Shown piece after piece: positions 1-11,800 of a stretch of DNA of 64,000 nt; the first letter of the stretch is position 1, and each line of letters begins with the position of its first letter. The DNA comes from Ampullaceana balthica (Eukaryota; Mollusca; Gastropoda; Lymnaeidae). The stretch covers positions 842,165 to 906,164 of the forward strand of contig CALYLW010000178.1 in NCBI GenBank assembly GCA_944989445.1, read 5' to 3'. The notes under the pieces are model-generated. The model searched no databases, was not told the DNA's origin, and saw only the letters and a program-made list of their open reading frames with translations. The position numbers and the translations under genes are program-made.

Positions 1-2081
1 CCTTTGCTGCATGCAGTGACACTTTAAAAAAAATAAAATCTTATTTCCCCAATTCCACTGTGGAGGGAGTAAAGTGGGGGAGGGAGGGAAGGTATCTCCT
101 CTCACGGGCTTGTTTCGGTATGTCAAAGCAAGTTGGACTCCTTTTATATGAAACATCAGAAACTGCCTCTCTCTCCTGTCTCTCTGTGATCAAACTTGAT
201 CAGTATGATCCACTGTTAGAAAAACACTTACAACGTGCCCGAGAAAATCCAGGTGCAGTATCTTAATTATACCGGAAATCCAAAATGAATTTATCCACCT
301 ACTTTCATCGACTGTAAGGAATCAGCTGTTGAGTGAAATCAGAAAAAACAAGTACTACGGTATCTTACTTGACTAAACACCCGATCTAAGACACCGGGAA
401 CAGCTTTCTCAAGTCATCAGATTTGTGGATGTGGATTTTTAAACTAAAAAAGAAACCATCAACGAATCATTTTTAGGTTTTATCCAGATACATTCCAAAG
501 ACGCAATAAGCCTTGAAAGAGTTATCGTAAGGAAACTGTAATCTAATAACATACCTCTAGCCAACTATCGGTCACAATGTTATGACAATGCTGCTGTAAT
601 GACTGGGAATATATCCGGCCTTCAACACCGAATATGTGCCAGAAATCACATAACCATTGTTCGTCAACTGTAACAACCACAGCTTAAACTTAGCAAGAGT
701 ACACTCAGCTAAACAGGATCCAGTTGTTATCACGTTTTTGGAACAGTTGAAAGTAAACATTTTTGTTTTCTCTCGTTCAAAAACTAGTTGGGAAGAATTA
801 AAAAGAGTTGCGCCAATCACAATGAAGAGGGAGTCTGAAAAACGTTGGAGTGCACGATCAGAAGCTTTTAAAGCAATTTATGAAGGACTAGATGAACTGG
901 TAGGGCTGTTGGAAAAAAATATCAGAACATACAAATCTGACGCCTGACACCAGAAGTAATGCAGAAACATAGCTGGCAGGTATATTAAACTTTAAATTCC
1001 TATATAGTTTTGTTAAATTTCTAGAACATCATACTTAGGGAAATAGATCGAGTCCAGAAACGGATGTAGAATCCTACTGTGAATTTCAAGGAAGAAGCAT
1101 GTGATCTTGAATCGCTTGAGCAAGAAATTGTCAATATTCGTGATAATTTGAGAGAGGTTGCGGTAGATAATGGAAAGGAAGATGCACAACTTGGGAAATC
1201 GAGATTGACAGAAGGATTATACGACATCGAAGGATGCTGGAGAGATGCAGGACTTTCTGCAGAAGAAGAAATTGCACGTGATATGAACAGCGTAATTGAT
1301 AGCCTCCAACAGGATATATAAATGCAGTTTTTACGTCTAAAAATCTAAACAACAAATTTGGATTTTTACTAGACGTCAAAACTATTCTCGCTGAGACAAA
1401 TGTCGATACACTTCGTCAAAATTGCTTAGATTTTGCAAATTTCTTCGATACTGACGTCAATGGTCACGAATTGTGTACATAAATCAGAGACTGAAAAATG
1501 CAGCCCAGTTCCCGGACTGAAGTTCTAACGGAAACTCCTTTGGATCTTCTTGGTTTTATTGTTTTATATAGAGATGACGTATTTCCGAATCTGCACATTT
1601 CACTTCAAATACTTCTAACAATTGCTGTTTCAACTGAAAGCTGTGAGCGGTCCTTCAGCAAACTGAAGCTTATTTTGTCTTATTTACCTGCTTCAATGGG
1701 ATGAGATCGTCTGAGTAATCTTGCACTCCTTAGCATCGAAAGAGATAAACTTGAGAATATTAATTTTGACAACGCGATTGACGAGTTTGCGAGATTAAAA
1801 TCAAGGAGAATGAATTTGTTGTAGACTATGTCTAATTGTATAATTAGTAGAGTATTTTTGTTTTCAAATGAATTGTTTACAATCGTATAGAGAATTATTA
1901 GTATATATTCTATTTCATTAAAATACAGAAGCTTCGAAAATGAACTATATAAATTATTATAAATCGCAAAATTTCACATTTTTATTGGGGGCTCAATGAG
2001 CCCCCAGAATTTTTCGGACAGACAAGGGGCGCTGATTGTGTGTCATGTCCCCGGGCGCACAGGACCCTAGCTACGCCACTG
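1..2081 (+). mobile_element. decayed hAT transposon, ZMYM1-like transposase pseudogene (5' end outside window)
   Basis: Fragments of one transposase are readable on the + strand in shifting frames with stops. About 60-450 has a DPLLEKHL..AR segment followed by VRNQLLSEI and an RFVD block. 657-947 has HSLNLARVHSAK and a W.EL...ITMKRESEKRW block. 1498-1823 has the C-terminal hAT dimerisation region (FPNL.ISLQILLTIAVS, then ERSFSKLKLI, then LALLSIERDKLE). These blocks and their order are those of hAT transposases related to the ZMYM1/TTF-type zinc finger family. The region from 1824 to 2081 is non-coding and ends in a sequence whose reverse complement starts CAGTGGCGTAGC, a typical hAT terminus. 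Frameshifts and in-frame stops (for example near 266, 946 and 1704) show it is dead. The left terminus is not in the window, so its target duplication cannot be tested. Confidence 0.75.
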
Positions 2082-2256
2082 CCTTTAGGGCCGGGGCGTC
2101 CAAACTTTTTGCATAGCAGGGCATATTCCATGAAGTAAAGATATGCTGGGGCCGAATTAAGATAATAAACAAAAATGACATACGTTGAGAAGTTTTATTG
2201 CAAAATTTTAATGTGAGGGGTGAATCTGAGATCTTGACTGCAGTTAATATGCGAGG

Positions 2257-2435
2257 CAGGGCTCCTTAACGCAAAGGCCCGTTGGGCGTTTGCCCGGGGG
2301 CCCACGAGCATATGGGCCCCATGGGAGTATGTTTATTTATATATAATATGTATATTTATTATTTTATTCCTGCGGGGCAGGGGCCCAACACTATTTCTTT
2401 GCCCGGGGGCCCAAAATGGTGTAAAGACGGCTCTG
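2257..2435. mobile_element. hAT-type MITE, family A copy 1, inserted inside the older hAT element
   Basis: The element starts CAGGGCTCC and ends ACGGCTCTG. It is flanked on both sides by the exact octamer ATGCGAGG (2249-2256 and 2436-2443). The body is rich in GCCCGGGGGCCC blocks around an AT-rich centre. A second copy of the family lies at 26885-27112 with a different octamer duplication. It interrupts the transposase remnant of the 2091-3796 element, so it is younger than that element. Confidence 0.85.
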
Positions 2436-3305
2436 ATGCGAGGTCAGACTGAATGCCACTAGTTTTCATACGTATGATATCACACAGATGAGTGTCACTT
2501 ATTCTCGTTATCACACGGTTCCTGTTAAAATTCATAAATGAAAATATCTGCTCACACAAATATGTCGAGCCAAGCAAGCTGAGCATTTTCTTAGCAAAAG
2601 ATCTATTTTCTTGGAATCTTGTTGTCTGCTGCGACATTAGGCGTCGTTTTGCATAACAATGAGTTCCAGTTACAGATGGCCAGGAGCATTATCAGGTTTC
2701 ACAGAGAAAGGTGAATACAAAAATATGATTTCATTTTCAATAGTTGCAAATTACTGAATGCTCATTTGAAATTTATCATTAAGGGAAACATCTTCAACTT
2801 ACGTCAGCCTTTGCTCATTGCAGTTTCTTTCTGTAAAACTTGTCATGATTTCCTGTAGTCAGGGGAAATGTGTGGTTTTAGGCTGAATTTGAGACAGTTG
2901 CCTTTGAAAAATTTGCAGCGTGTTTCCAAAGGCCTTGATTTGTGAATATAATTGGATTAACTCTGCTGTTCGCCCTTGAACTTGAAGATTTGTGTTAAGA
3001 AAGTTTAGATGTCTTGTCACATCAACTAAAAATCCAAAATCTGCCAGCCAAGCAGGATCAGATAGTTCTGGAATTGGGTGTTCACATTTTCCATGATGAA
3101 TTGGCCCGTTTCTTATTTAAGTGTTAAAGGCGCTGAAGGGCTGTCCCCTGACTGGGTCATCTTATACCATTGTGATACACAACACTTCGTATTCTGCCTG
3201 GATGTCAAAAAGAAACGGCTGAAACTGGCGATGAAACAGGGCTTTGGAGTAAAAAGAGATTTTAGCTTATATCCCTGGCTTAATGACATGATTACATCTA
3301 AGATG

Positions 3306-3495
3306 GCTGGATAGCGAAGTCAGTAGTGCGCTCGCCTCACAAAGTTGAGGGGCGTGGGATCGAGTCCACGCAAAGCCACAATATAAATGATACGCTAAGA
3401 AAGTCCTCCACTGACCCCTGGAAGGGACTTGGGACACCGAGTAAGCTCTAATGGAAACATTAGGGATCCCCTACGACCATCGGTCATGGGACTTT
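3306..3495 (+). mobile_element. tRNA-derived SINE-like repeat
   Basis: The sequence shows a tRNA-like head: a GCGAAGTCAGTAGTGCGC segment in the place of an A box, and GGATCGAGTCC close to the RNA polymerase III B box. An unrelated body follows, ending near CATGGGACTTTTA. It lacks a foldable 3' acceptor half, so it is not a tRNA gene. It sits inside the dead hAT element at 2091-3796. Confidence 0.5.
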
Positions 3496-3959
3496 TACTA
3501 CATCTAAGATATTTGGCACAAAAAACTTGTTGGTGAATGATACAGTGAAGTTTAAAAGCTTTGCCCTCCTCTTAGCGGACTTTGTTACAGACAAGACTCT
3601 GAAGGTCATGTAATTGGTAAAAAATAAAACGGCATCGATTTTTGACATCGTTTGACGTACTGAAAACAGCACAAAATGTAATGTCGTTTGAGAAATAATA
3701 CTCCAGTCAATTAATTAATTAATACGAGTCCACGGGCCACTTAAAATTTAAGCATGGGCCATGTTTGGCCCGCTGGCCGGCCTTTGGACACCACTGCTTT
3801 AGGGACAGGATTCACGATTGTTGCCGGTGAAAATATTGGGGTTGGGGTTGTCAAGGAAGGGAGGGCGGGAAATTTCAAACATTGATGAAAGTTTTGATGT
3901 ATGTGACCCATCATTCAAGCGTCCCAGTTTGATTTTATCTTACTACTCTATCATCCACT

Positions 3960-4372
3960 GTCACACAGACGCACACCAATATACACACACAAACACACAG
4001 AAACACACACTAAAACACACACACACCAACATGCACACACACACCAACACACACATACACACACCAATACAAACACAAACATGCACACCAAGACACACAC
4101 ACATCAACACAGACACACCACCATGCACACACACAAACACACACACACATGCACACACACACCAACACAGACACACCACCATGCACACACACACAAACAC
4201 ACCAACACACACACAAACATGCACACACAAACCAACACACACACCACCATGCACACACACACCAACACACACACACCAACACACACAAACACCAAAATAC
4301 ACACACACCAACATGCTTACACACACACTCACAAACCAACATATACACACCGAAACACACATTACAGTAAAC
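3960..4372. repeat. CA-rich microsatellite/minisatellite
   Basis: About 410 bp of ACACAC interspersed with ACCAAC, ATGCAC and ACCACC units. It gives long open frames on both strands (His/Thr-rich and Cys/Val-rich) purely from composition. These are not credible genes. Confidence 0.95.
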
Positions 4373-4379
4373 ATCTGAA

Positions 4380-6660
4380 AGAAGCTACCATCTGAAATAT
4401 ATCACGTCATATATAACTATGTGTACCTTGCTATACAGTAACTGTGTCATCTGAAACAGCATTTACGTTTATTGAACTCATGCACTTCCACAGTTTTTGT
4501 ACAGATTTAAAAAACAAAAACAAAACAACTTTACTCTTACATAAAAAATGATTGCACCAGATTGTCCCATCAGTAATAATGTTTTGCTAAAAGATCGACG
4601 CCGCGCTGCAGTTTAGAATCCCCGCGCAGCAAATTTTGATTAAGATAATATAATATCTGCATTTGTTGGGTTTACAATTCTTGATCGAAAATATATCATA
4701 CAGAATGGGACTGCGATAAAGCTTTTAAATAAAATTCATACAGAATTGTCTATTGTCGTTTTAGTTTAAAATAAAGCTCAAATTTATTGTTTTAATTGCA
4801 CAATTTGTTTGTGTATTTTGTATTTTGATCGAAAATGAATGCTTTGAAGCACACAAGGTTTTAAATTTGCACACAGGCCAACGAACTTTATAGTGAACAT
4901 TGAATTTAGCAGTATTGAAAATGACAAAATATCAGATTTTACACTTAAATAACACCCTCATCTGCTTAACTGCCCAAATCATGCACACGCGATCTCAAAA
5001 TGATGCACCTTGCATTTCTCAGATACTTCCAAACACAAAATTAAATCACATTCTTGCCCACCTCTGCAGTCAACGCTTACACCCCCCCCCCATTCTCCCC
5101 CACCTATACTCACCCCCACCCCCACCCCGACATTCCAATCATTTGTTACTGTCCCCGGACCATAAACCTTTCACCAGTGGACAATGGGTCAGCGTGTCCG
5201 GGAGTGACCCACCGGCTCGAGTATACAACCTGTTAGCGAGCCGGGTCCCGGGCCATCTGCCGGGCCGACCAATGAAACCCTCTCGTTGGCGGTGCGGACA
5301 GTGTTTCGAGATCCTGGGAAGACGGTTTCCCACGGTCTCGGCATCACTCACCGATGGGGTCCCCCACCTTGCGACACAACTGCCGGACCAAGGAGTGAGC
5401 TTGGGAACGTACCGTGGGAAACAGCGAGCAAATTTTTGTCCGAAAGAACGCCGTGCTATCAATGGCACGTGTTGGACAAAAGGGCCCAGGCTTTGGTGGT
5501 GAGGACTTAAATGAGTGGAGAGGCAAGGTGGTGGTTGAAGAAAGGTGGTAGGTTCATGTTGGGGAGGGGGAGGGGAGGTACTCTTGGCCCAAAAAAATGT
5601 TAATGATGTTTGGATGAATAAAGAGAAAATAACCTGAAAAGATAGTTTTACAACAAAATGGCGTTCATTGAATCCCCCACACGACATGCACACCCTGTAT
5701 ACTTACTGTCTATTTATACGCGCACAAATAAATAGTATTAGATCAATTACTTTCTGTTAAAGATAGAAATTTATGATACTTGTTAATTGATTTCATTTTA
5801 TAATTAGGCTACTGCAAACTAGATCAATTTAAACACAAAAATGTAACATATTATAATTTTTAAAAAACAATAATTAGTCGCCCAATGTCATAGAATATAG
5901 AAGTAGATAATATATGAAGATTTATTTAGGGAAGAACATTGTGGATGAAGACATGTTATGGCCTTAAAGTAGCAGGAGTCAATGATCCAGAAAATTTCGA
6001 CTTAAGAGTCAACTGCAGCAGACTAACAAGAGACAAATCACGTCACTGATGATTTGTGGTGTGCCTATGTATATCTGGCAGCTGTCCGTCTTCTGGAGCA
6101 TTAAAGGAACATTATTAATGTACAGTTTTACAAAGAGAAGAAAGGAATAGAAATAAAGAGTTACGTGCTACACAGCATTTGACCAATTCCACTAGTTAAT
6201 TAATTCATTTTCATTCTTCACCCACATTGCGTATTTCAGAAAGACACTAGAGCTGCGCTGTGATAGTTTCATCTAATACCATCTGTTTGTAACATTGGAA
6301 GAAATATAGGACGTACAATGTTTACCTGGGAAAGTAAAGATATTTAGTTTCCAGAACCTATGGCAACCAACGACAACTTGAAGTACATGTAACATTTTGG
6401 AGAGGGAGTGACCGTATGATGGCAGCTGAGAACAGGAGAGTTACATTGATGTGTATAACATCTTTACAAAAAGGGGAGAATAAACTGTTACCGACAGGTT
6501 TAGAAAAGAGTGTGTGGCGTTTCTTAAAGAAAAAAGTCGGGTACATTTTTAGCATGTATTAAACAATATTGGCAAAAATGAATACAGCGTTTAATGATAT
6601 TTTAAGTCCACATGTACCTATTTTATCAAATTACGCCTTAACGATCACAAACTTTTTATT
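4380..6660. other. intergenic, no gene recognised; contains a GC-rich block at 5140-5520
   Basis: Mostly AT-rich sequence with no recognisable coding or element signature. A C-rich run lies at 5082-5130. 5140-5520 is strongly GC- and CpG-rich with open frames on both strands but no recognisable domain, start context or splice sites. It could be an unmethylated promoter-like island or an old element. I assign no function. Confidence 0.5.
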
Positions 6661-6666
6661 TAAGAG

Positions 6667-6668
<2 letters not shown>

Positions 6669-6705
<37 letters not shown>

Positions 6706-6706
6706 T
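6669..6706. repeat. (ATA)n microsatellite
   Basis: An uninterrupted run of about 12 ATA/TAA trinucleotides. A related imperfect AATAAT run follows at about 7014-7060. Confidence 0.9.
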
Positions 6707-6786
6707 GTAATAGCACTTGCAACACAACACTTCTCTCACAATAATCGATATAAATAATTCCCGTTGTCTGTATGTATGGATGTAAC

Positions 6787-6831
6787 TAGGTGGCGCTGCG
6801 AAATTTGTAATGCTGTTAGGTGGCGCTGCGA
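6787..6831 (+). promoter_or_regulatory. two tandem CTCF-like motifs
   Basis: TAGGTGGCGCTGCGA occurs twice, at 6787-6801 and 6817-6831, 30 bp apart in the same orientation and with no mismatch. AGGTGGCGCT is the core of the insect CTCF motif and close to the vertebrate CTCF core. The rest of the interval is not repeated, so this is not an ordinary tandem duplication. Binding is inferred only. Confidence 0.35.
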
Positions 6832-6839
6832 TCGATTTT

Positions 6840-8545
6840 GTTTAATAGTGCTGCAACAAAAAGAACACTTTTCGAACGTTCCGAATAAAATTGTTAAATA
6901 TGATAATAAACGAATCAAATAAAAATAAATGAAAGTTCTGTATTACGTTATTTTTTAATCTGATGTGTATTTATTTTGAAAACTTCTGTCATTTTTGACG
7001 GGTGATAAAATTCTAGTAATAATAATAACCACAATAATAATAATTATAATAATAATAAAACATCTATCAATGTGATTTTTTTTTCCGCCCTTGTCTGAAC
7101 AACGCTTTCAAAATTGAAACAATAATAGTAATTAATTTTTTTTTATATCGTAAGAAAATTTCAGGAAAGCTTATCAAATTTTTCTCAAATGCCCAACCCT
7201 CCCCCCCTTCTTTTGTGTGTGTGTGGGTTGTTTGTTTGTTTCCCAATCAATTTTTAAGTGTAGCCCATACCCCGCTTCATCCCCACCCGCAATAGAGTCA
7301 CACGTCATCGTCAAGTCTGGACTTGAAAAAACACACACACACACACACAACAGAGTTAAGTAAGGTCAGTCGCCAGTATCCCCTATTGTCCCCTGAACTC
7401 TTCGGCCCCACCTGCCGGATTGACCAAGTGACCGCAACGGGTACCCTTAGACTCACCTGTTTGCGTGTCACTGGTTTCTGACTCATGGAGTGACGCCGAC
7501 TATTTTTGGACGTGTCGCAAGCCTTGTCAAGTGTCAGACATCGCGTGTAGCGTCAGATGCTATAGCGTTGTTGTGACACTAAACACCAGAGTACTGTCGA
7601 CGCTGATCACAATGCTTTCAAGTATTGAAATAAATGAGCGTACACCACTAGATGATCAGCGTCACGACTGGCTTCTCGAAATTAAAAAAAATAAAGAAAC
7701 AACAAATTAGTTTTGTTATTTATAGCCCGCGGTTGATAAAATATATGCGAGGAAGAAGGTGTTGGAGTGTTTCTCTAGATTTATTTTGGTCTCATTTGAA
7801 TGATTTTAAAAAATAATCGATGACATTTTAAATCACAGTCTCTAATACCTTTCTCTGACACCAATCGACTCGTAATGTATTTATCTAACTTTTGTTTGAG
7901 GTAATTAATTAGTGGTTCAATTTTCGCAAAAGCGCATCTAAAAATAGCCTCAATTTTGAAAGCTGCACCGCGACGCGCCGCAGACGAACGAGCAAATGGA
8001 AACCAATGACATCATTAACTCAGGGAATGGCGGTCCGGCCTACAAGAAAGGTCTTTGAAACATGCACAACTCCCGCTTTGCTAGTAACATGGTAGGACCC
8101 TAGGGCTCATCTTTCTCGGCCAAGTGTTTGTCTTCAACCATCGGCCCTGGCTTTTCTGTGAATCTCCGACGTGTCCTGACTTGATTTCAGAGGGATTGTC
8201 CTCATCGGGAGGACTGCCAAAGTGAGGTATTGTGGGTAGGACCTTTTGGGTACAAGATCTGTTTGAACGCTTTGTTGTGGAGCTAAAACTAGCGCAGTCA
8301 TGTCTGAATCAGTTTAGTCTATTTATTATGCATCTTTTTGTAAATTTAAATTTTTTGTTGTTGCTGCAAATTTCACGTAAATTAAAAGCAAACTTTGTCA
8401 GTACTTTTATGATTATTTTTTAATTTGAAAAATATACAAAAGCCCAATTACACACAAAAAACACCAAAATAAAAAAAAACAAAAACAAACAAACAAATTG
8501 AGGGATTTGTTAAACATCATTAATTGCTGGATAATGTGCATTTTT
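6840..8545. other. intergenic upstream of gene 1, no gene recognised
   Basis: AT-rich sequence with a (CA)n run near 7329-7350, a CCCTCCCCCCC stretch near 7200 and A-rich tracts near 8450-8500. Short open frames here have no recognisable domain. The part closest to 8831 probably holds the promoter and 5' untranslated region of gene 1, but no clear TATA or initiator could be assigned. Confidence 0.4.
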
Positions 8546-8549
8546 GCTA

Positions 8550-8632
8550 ATGTGAGTCATCTTATCTTATCTTATCTTATCTTATACTATTTGTTACAGA
8601 CGCCCCCTCTATACAGAAGATTACTGCGTCCT
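8550..8632 (-). mobile_element. SINE 3'-tail fragment with (CTTAT)n
   Basis: Five or six CTTAT units followed by a segment whose reverse complement resembles the 3' end of the SINE copies at 27455-27716 and 56168-56452 (CATAGAAGGAGCGTCTGTA then GATAA repeats). It looks like a truncated tail on the minus strand. Confidence 0.45.
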
Positions 8633-8830
8633 ACGCTTATCTAGTCATGTTTAGTTGTTTCTACCCAACTCTCGCAGGTGATCATCGAAGTGTCTGGAAT
8701 CACAAATTTAACAAACAGCTCCAAAGTATCATCGGCGTTTCCGGTTCGATGATCAGTAAGGACTCACTGGTAACCAAGTACAACACCTACCACAGCTGAA
8801 GTCCTTCCGCTGGTTATCGGACATTGCACC

Positions 8831-8867
8831 ATGTCGGGGAAGCGGTCAATAGAGGGAAATGCGTCTG
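8831..8867 (+). CDS. gene 1 exon 1 (start codon)
   Basis: ATG at 8831 in the context GCACCATGT (A at -3) encodes MSGKRSIEGNAS, followed by donor G|GTAGGT. Ends in phase 1. Gene 2 also begins with MSG plus a basic residue and a phase-1 first exon, which supports this start. Confidence 0.65.
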
Positions 8868-11800
8868 GTAGGTCTATTTTCTTTGTCTAACTCACCTCTT
8901 ATTTCAGCTATGTTTAACGTACAATAGAGACTCAGCCATATTAATAAAAAAACGACTTTCAATCCAAGGAATTGTCGTGAGTTCACATCGTCGTTACATT
9001 GGTACCGTAATTATATACGTCGATAGTACGTTAGGCGTTACGGTTACAGCCAATGTTGGGCTCTGGGCCTGCTCAGAGACTCAGCCATATTAATAAAACG
9101 ACTTTCAATCCAAGGAATAATAGCAGCGCCCTTTCATGAGTTCACTTCATCATTAAATTGGTACCGTAATTATATGCGTCAATAGTACGTTAGGCGTTAC
9201 AGTTACAGCCAATTTTGGGCTCTGGGCCTGCTCTGTCCCCCCCCCCACACTTTTTTTTTCTCCCCCTTCCATTTTGACAGATCAGTGGCCAAAATGGTAC
9301 GTCCGAATCATCAGCAGTTGTTGTTGGTTACAATAGGCCTGTCTCAACAACATCCACCCCCCCCAACCTCTCGGTCGGGATGTTAGCATTCTACTTCAAG
9401 GTGTCTTATTTGTTGTCTGTCACTGCCGCACTTTCACATGACCCGCGCATGGTGGTCTACCTTTAAAATGATCGAGACTTTGGTCGGGTCTTCAAACGAA
9501 TTGTGTCGCAATTATTACCATTATTCAATGATGTTGGTCAGTCTCCTCCGACACTAACGAGTACAAACAGACTAAGTTCAGCAATCGCAGCATTCCAAAG
9601 AGGTCCAACTGCCAGCCATTTTAATATGAAAATTGACATCACAGGAAGTGAACATTTCTTCTTTTGTTTAATGCAAGTTTTATTTCATTTTTCGCTTTCA
9701 AAATCGGACTGTGAAATGAATTATTCTTGAACTTAATGGGGGTGAGACTGCTATCAGGCTTATAGATTGGTAAAGGGTCCTGTCAGGGCAACTCATACCC
9801 TGTTTACATGTATGATTCTTGAACATAATGGGGAGTGAGACTGCAAAGGGTCCTGTCAGGGTAACTCATACCCTGTTTACATGTATGATTCTTGCAGTTT
9901 TCGTTAAGTTGTAAACGTTTTGGCTGAACAACTTGTTTGTACGTGTTAGAAATAATTCATTCTATTAAAGTCTTCTAAGTCCGCATTTGAAGCACTTTAA
10001 TATTTTCCCCAAGAGAATTCTCGCAGCATTCAGTACGCAACTATAAGTTGGGGGCCGTCCATAAAGTACGTCACGCTCCTGAGGGGGGGGAGGGGGTGTA
10101 AGAAAGTGTGACAGTTTGTGACAGAGGGGAGGGGGTGTCCAGCCATGTGTGACGTCACGGGGTTTATAGTAAATTTTAATTATTTTGTTAATAAATTATT
10201 TTTTTTCGAAAGTGTGACGTACTTTAAGGGGGGGGGGTTTCCGAGATTTTTTACAGAAGGGGGGGGGGTAAAAATGGTCAAAAATAGCGTGACGCACTTT
10301 ATGGATGGCCCCTTGTTGAAAAAAAAATGGAAGTAAAATGCTTTCTTTTTGTTTGAAACAGTTACTAAGACCAATAGTACTTAACTATTTGGATTCAAAG
10401 TGTTTATAAATAAGGCCGCTCATAACAATAATCTAAGTACATGTATACTTAATATGGCCCAGAACTTTATTTTAAAAAAGTCAACATTTCAAAAGCACTG
10501 ACATGATTTCTGTTCCCCCAGACCACCCAGATCCTTGGTGCAACCAGAGGGCCGCAGACGCCCTGACCAGCCATTTCGGCCAGGGCCAAGAGGTCCAGAA
10601 CAGGATGGACCATCAGCCGAGCCAATGTTTCGATTTCCTCAACCCGCTGCCGGTCAAGAAAGATAATCCAGACACGTATCCACCTATTGTGACCATCGAC
10701 GGACGGGTCGATACTGATATTGATCATCTTATTGACGATATCGAAAGTGGTAGGGGTTTGTTGGTATCATCACGGGGCTAGACAGTATTATCATTGGCTG
10801 GTCAGTATCATCATTGGCTGGTCAGTATCATCATTGGCTGGTCAGTATTATTATTGGCTGGTCAGTATTATCATGGGGATTGTCAGTATTATCTTGGCCT
10901 AGTCCATATTATCATGGGGATTGTCAGTATTATCATGGGGCTAGTCAGTATTATCATGGGGCTAGTCAGTATTATCATGGGGCTAGTCAGTATTATCATG
11001 GGGCTTGTCAGTATTATCATGTGGCTAGTCAGTATTATCATGGGGCTAGTCAGTATTATCATGGGGCTACTCAGTATTATCATGGGGCTAGTTAGTATCA
11101 TAATGGGGCTAGTCCATATTATCATGGGGATTGTCAGTATTATCTTGGCCTAGTCCATATTATCATGGAGATTGTCAGAATTATCTTGGGCTAGTCTATA
11201 TTATCATGGGGCTAGTCAGTATTATCTTGGCCTAGTCCATATTATCATGGGGATTGTCAGTATTATCATGGGGCTAGTCAGTATTATCATGGGGCTAGTC
11301 AGTATTATCATGGGGCTAGTCAGTATTATCATGGGGCTAGTCAGTATTATATCTTGGCCTAGTCCATATTATCATGGAGATTGTCAGAATTATCTTGGGC
11401 TAGTCTATATTATCATGTGGCTAGTCTATATTATCATGGGGCTAGTCTATATTATCATGGGGCTAGTCTATATTATCATGGGGCTAGTCTATATTATCAT
11501 GGGGCTAGTCTATATTATCATGGGGCTAGTCTATATTATCATGGGGCTAGTCTATATTATCATGGGGCTAGTCTATATTATCATGGGGCTAGTCTATATT
11601 ATCATGGGGCTAGTCTATATTATCATGGGGCTAGTCTATATTATCATGGGGCTAGTCTATATTATCATGGGGCTAGTCTATATTATCATGGGGCTAGTCT
11701 ATATTATCATGGGGCTAGTCTATATTATCATGGGGCTAGTCTATATTATCATGGGGCTAGTCTATATTATCATGGGGCTAGTCTATATTATCATGGGGCT

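Larger units (their letters stand above)
2091..3796 (-). mobile_element. decayed hAT transposon (GTF2IRD2/EPM2AIP1-like transposase), flanked by 8-bp target duplication
   Basis: The octamer CTTTAGGG occurs directly before 2091 and again directly after 3796, an exact 8-bp target site duplication as hAT elements make. The right end is CTTTGGACACCACTG, whose reverse complement starts CAGTGGTGTCCAAAG. The left end is the mutated CCGGGGCGTCCAAAC. On the minus strand 2440-2640 encodes LLGSTYLCEQIFSFMNFN with a following TD.HL-like segment, and about 2930-3065 encodes DPAWLADFGFLVDVTRHLN. Both are hallmarks of the hAT transposase group that gave rise to GTF2IRD2, EPM2AIP1 and ZBED5-like genes. The coding sequence is broken by stops and by later insertions (a MITE at 2257-2435, a SINE near 3306-3495). 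Confidence 0.8.

Noticed and set aside
3818..4395. Thr/His-rich and Cys/Val-rich open frames on both strands
   Set aside because: Composition artefact of the CA microsatellite.
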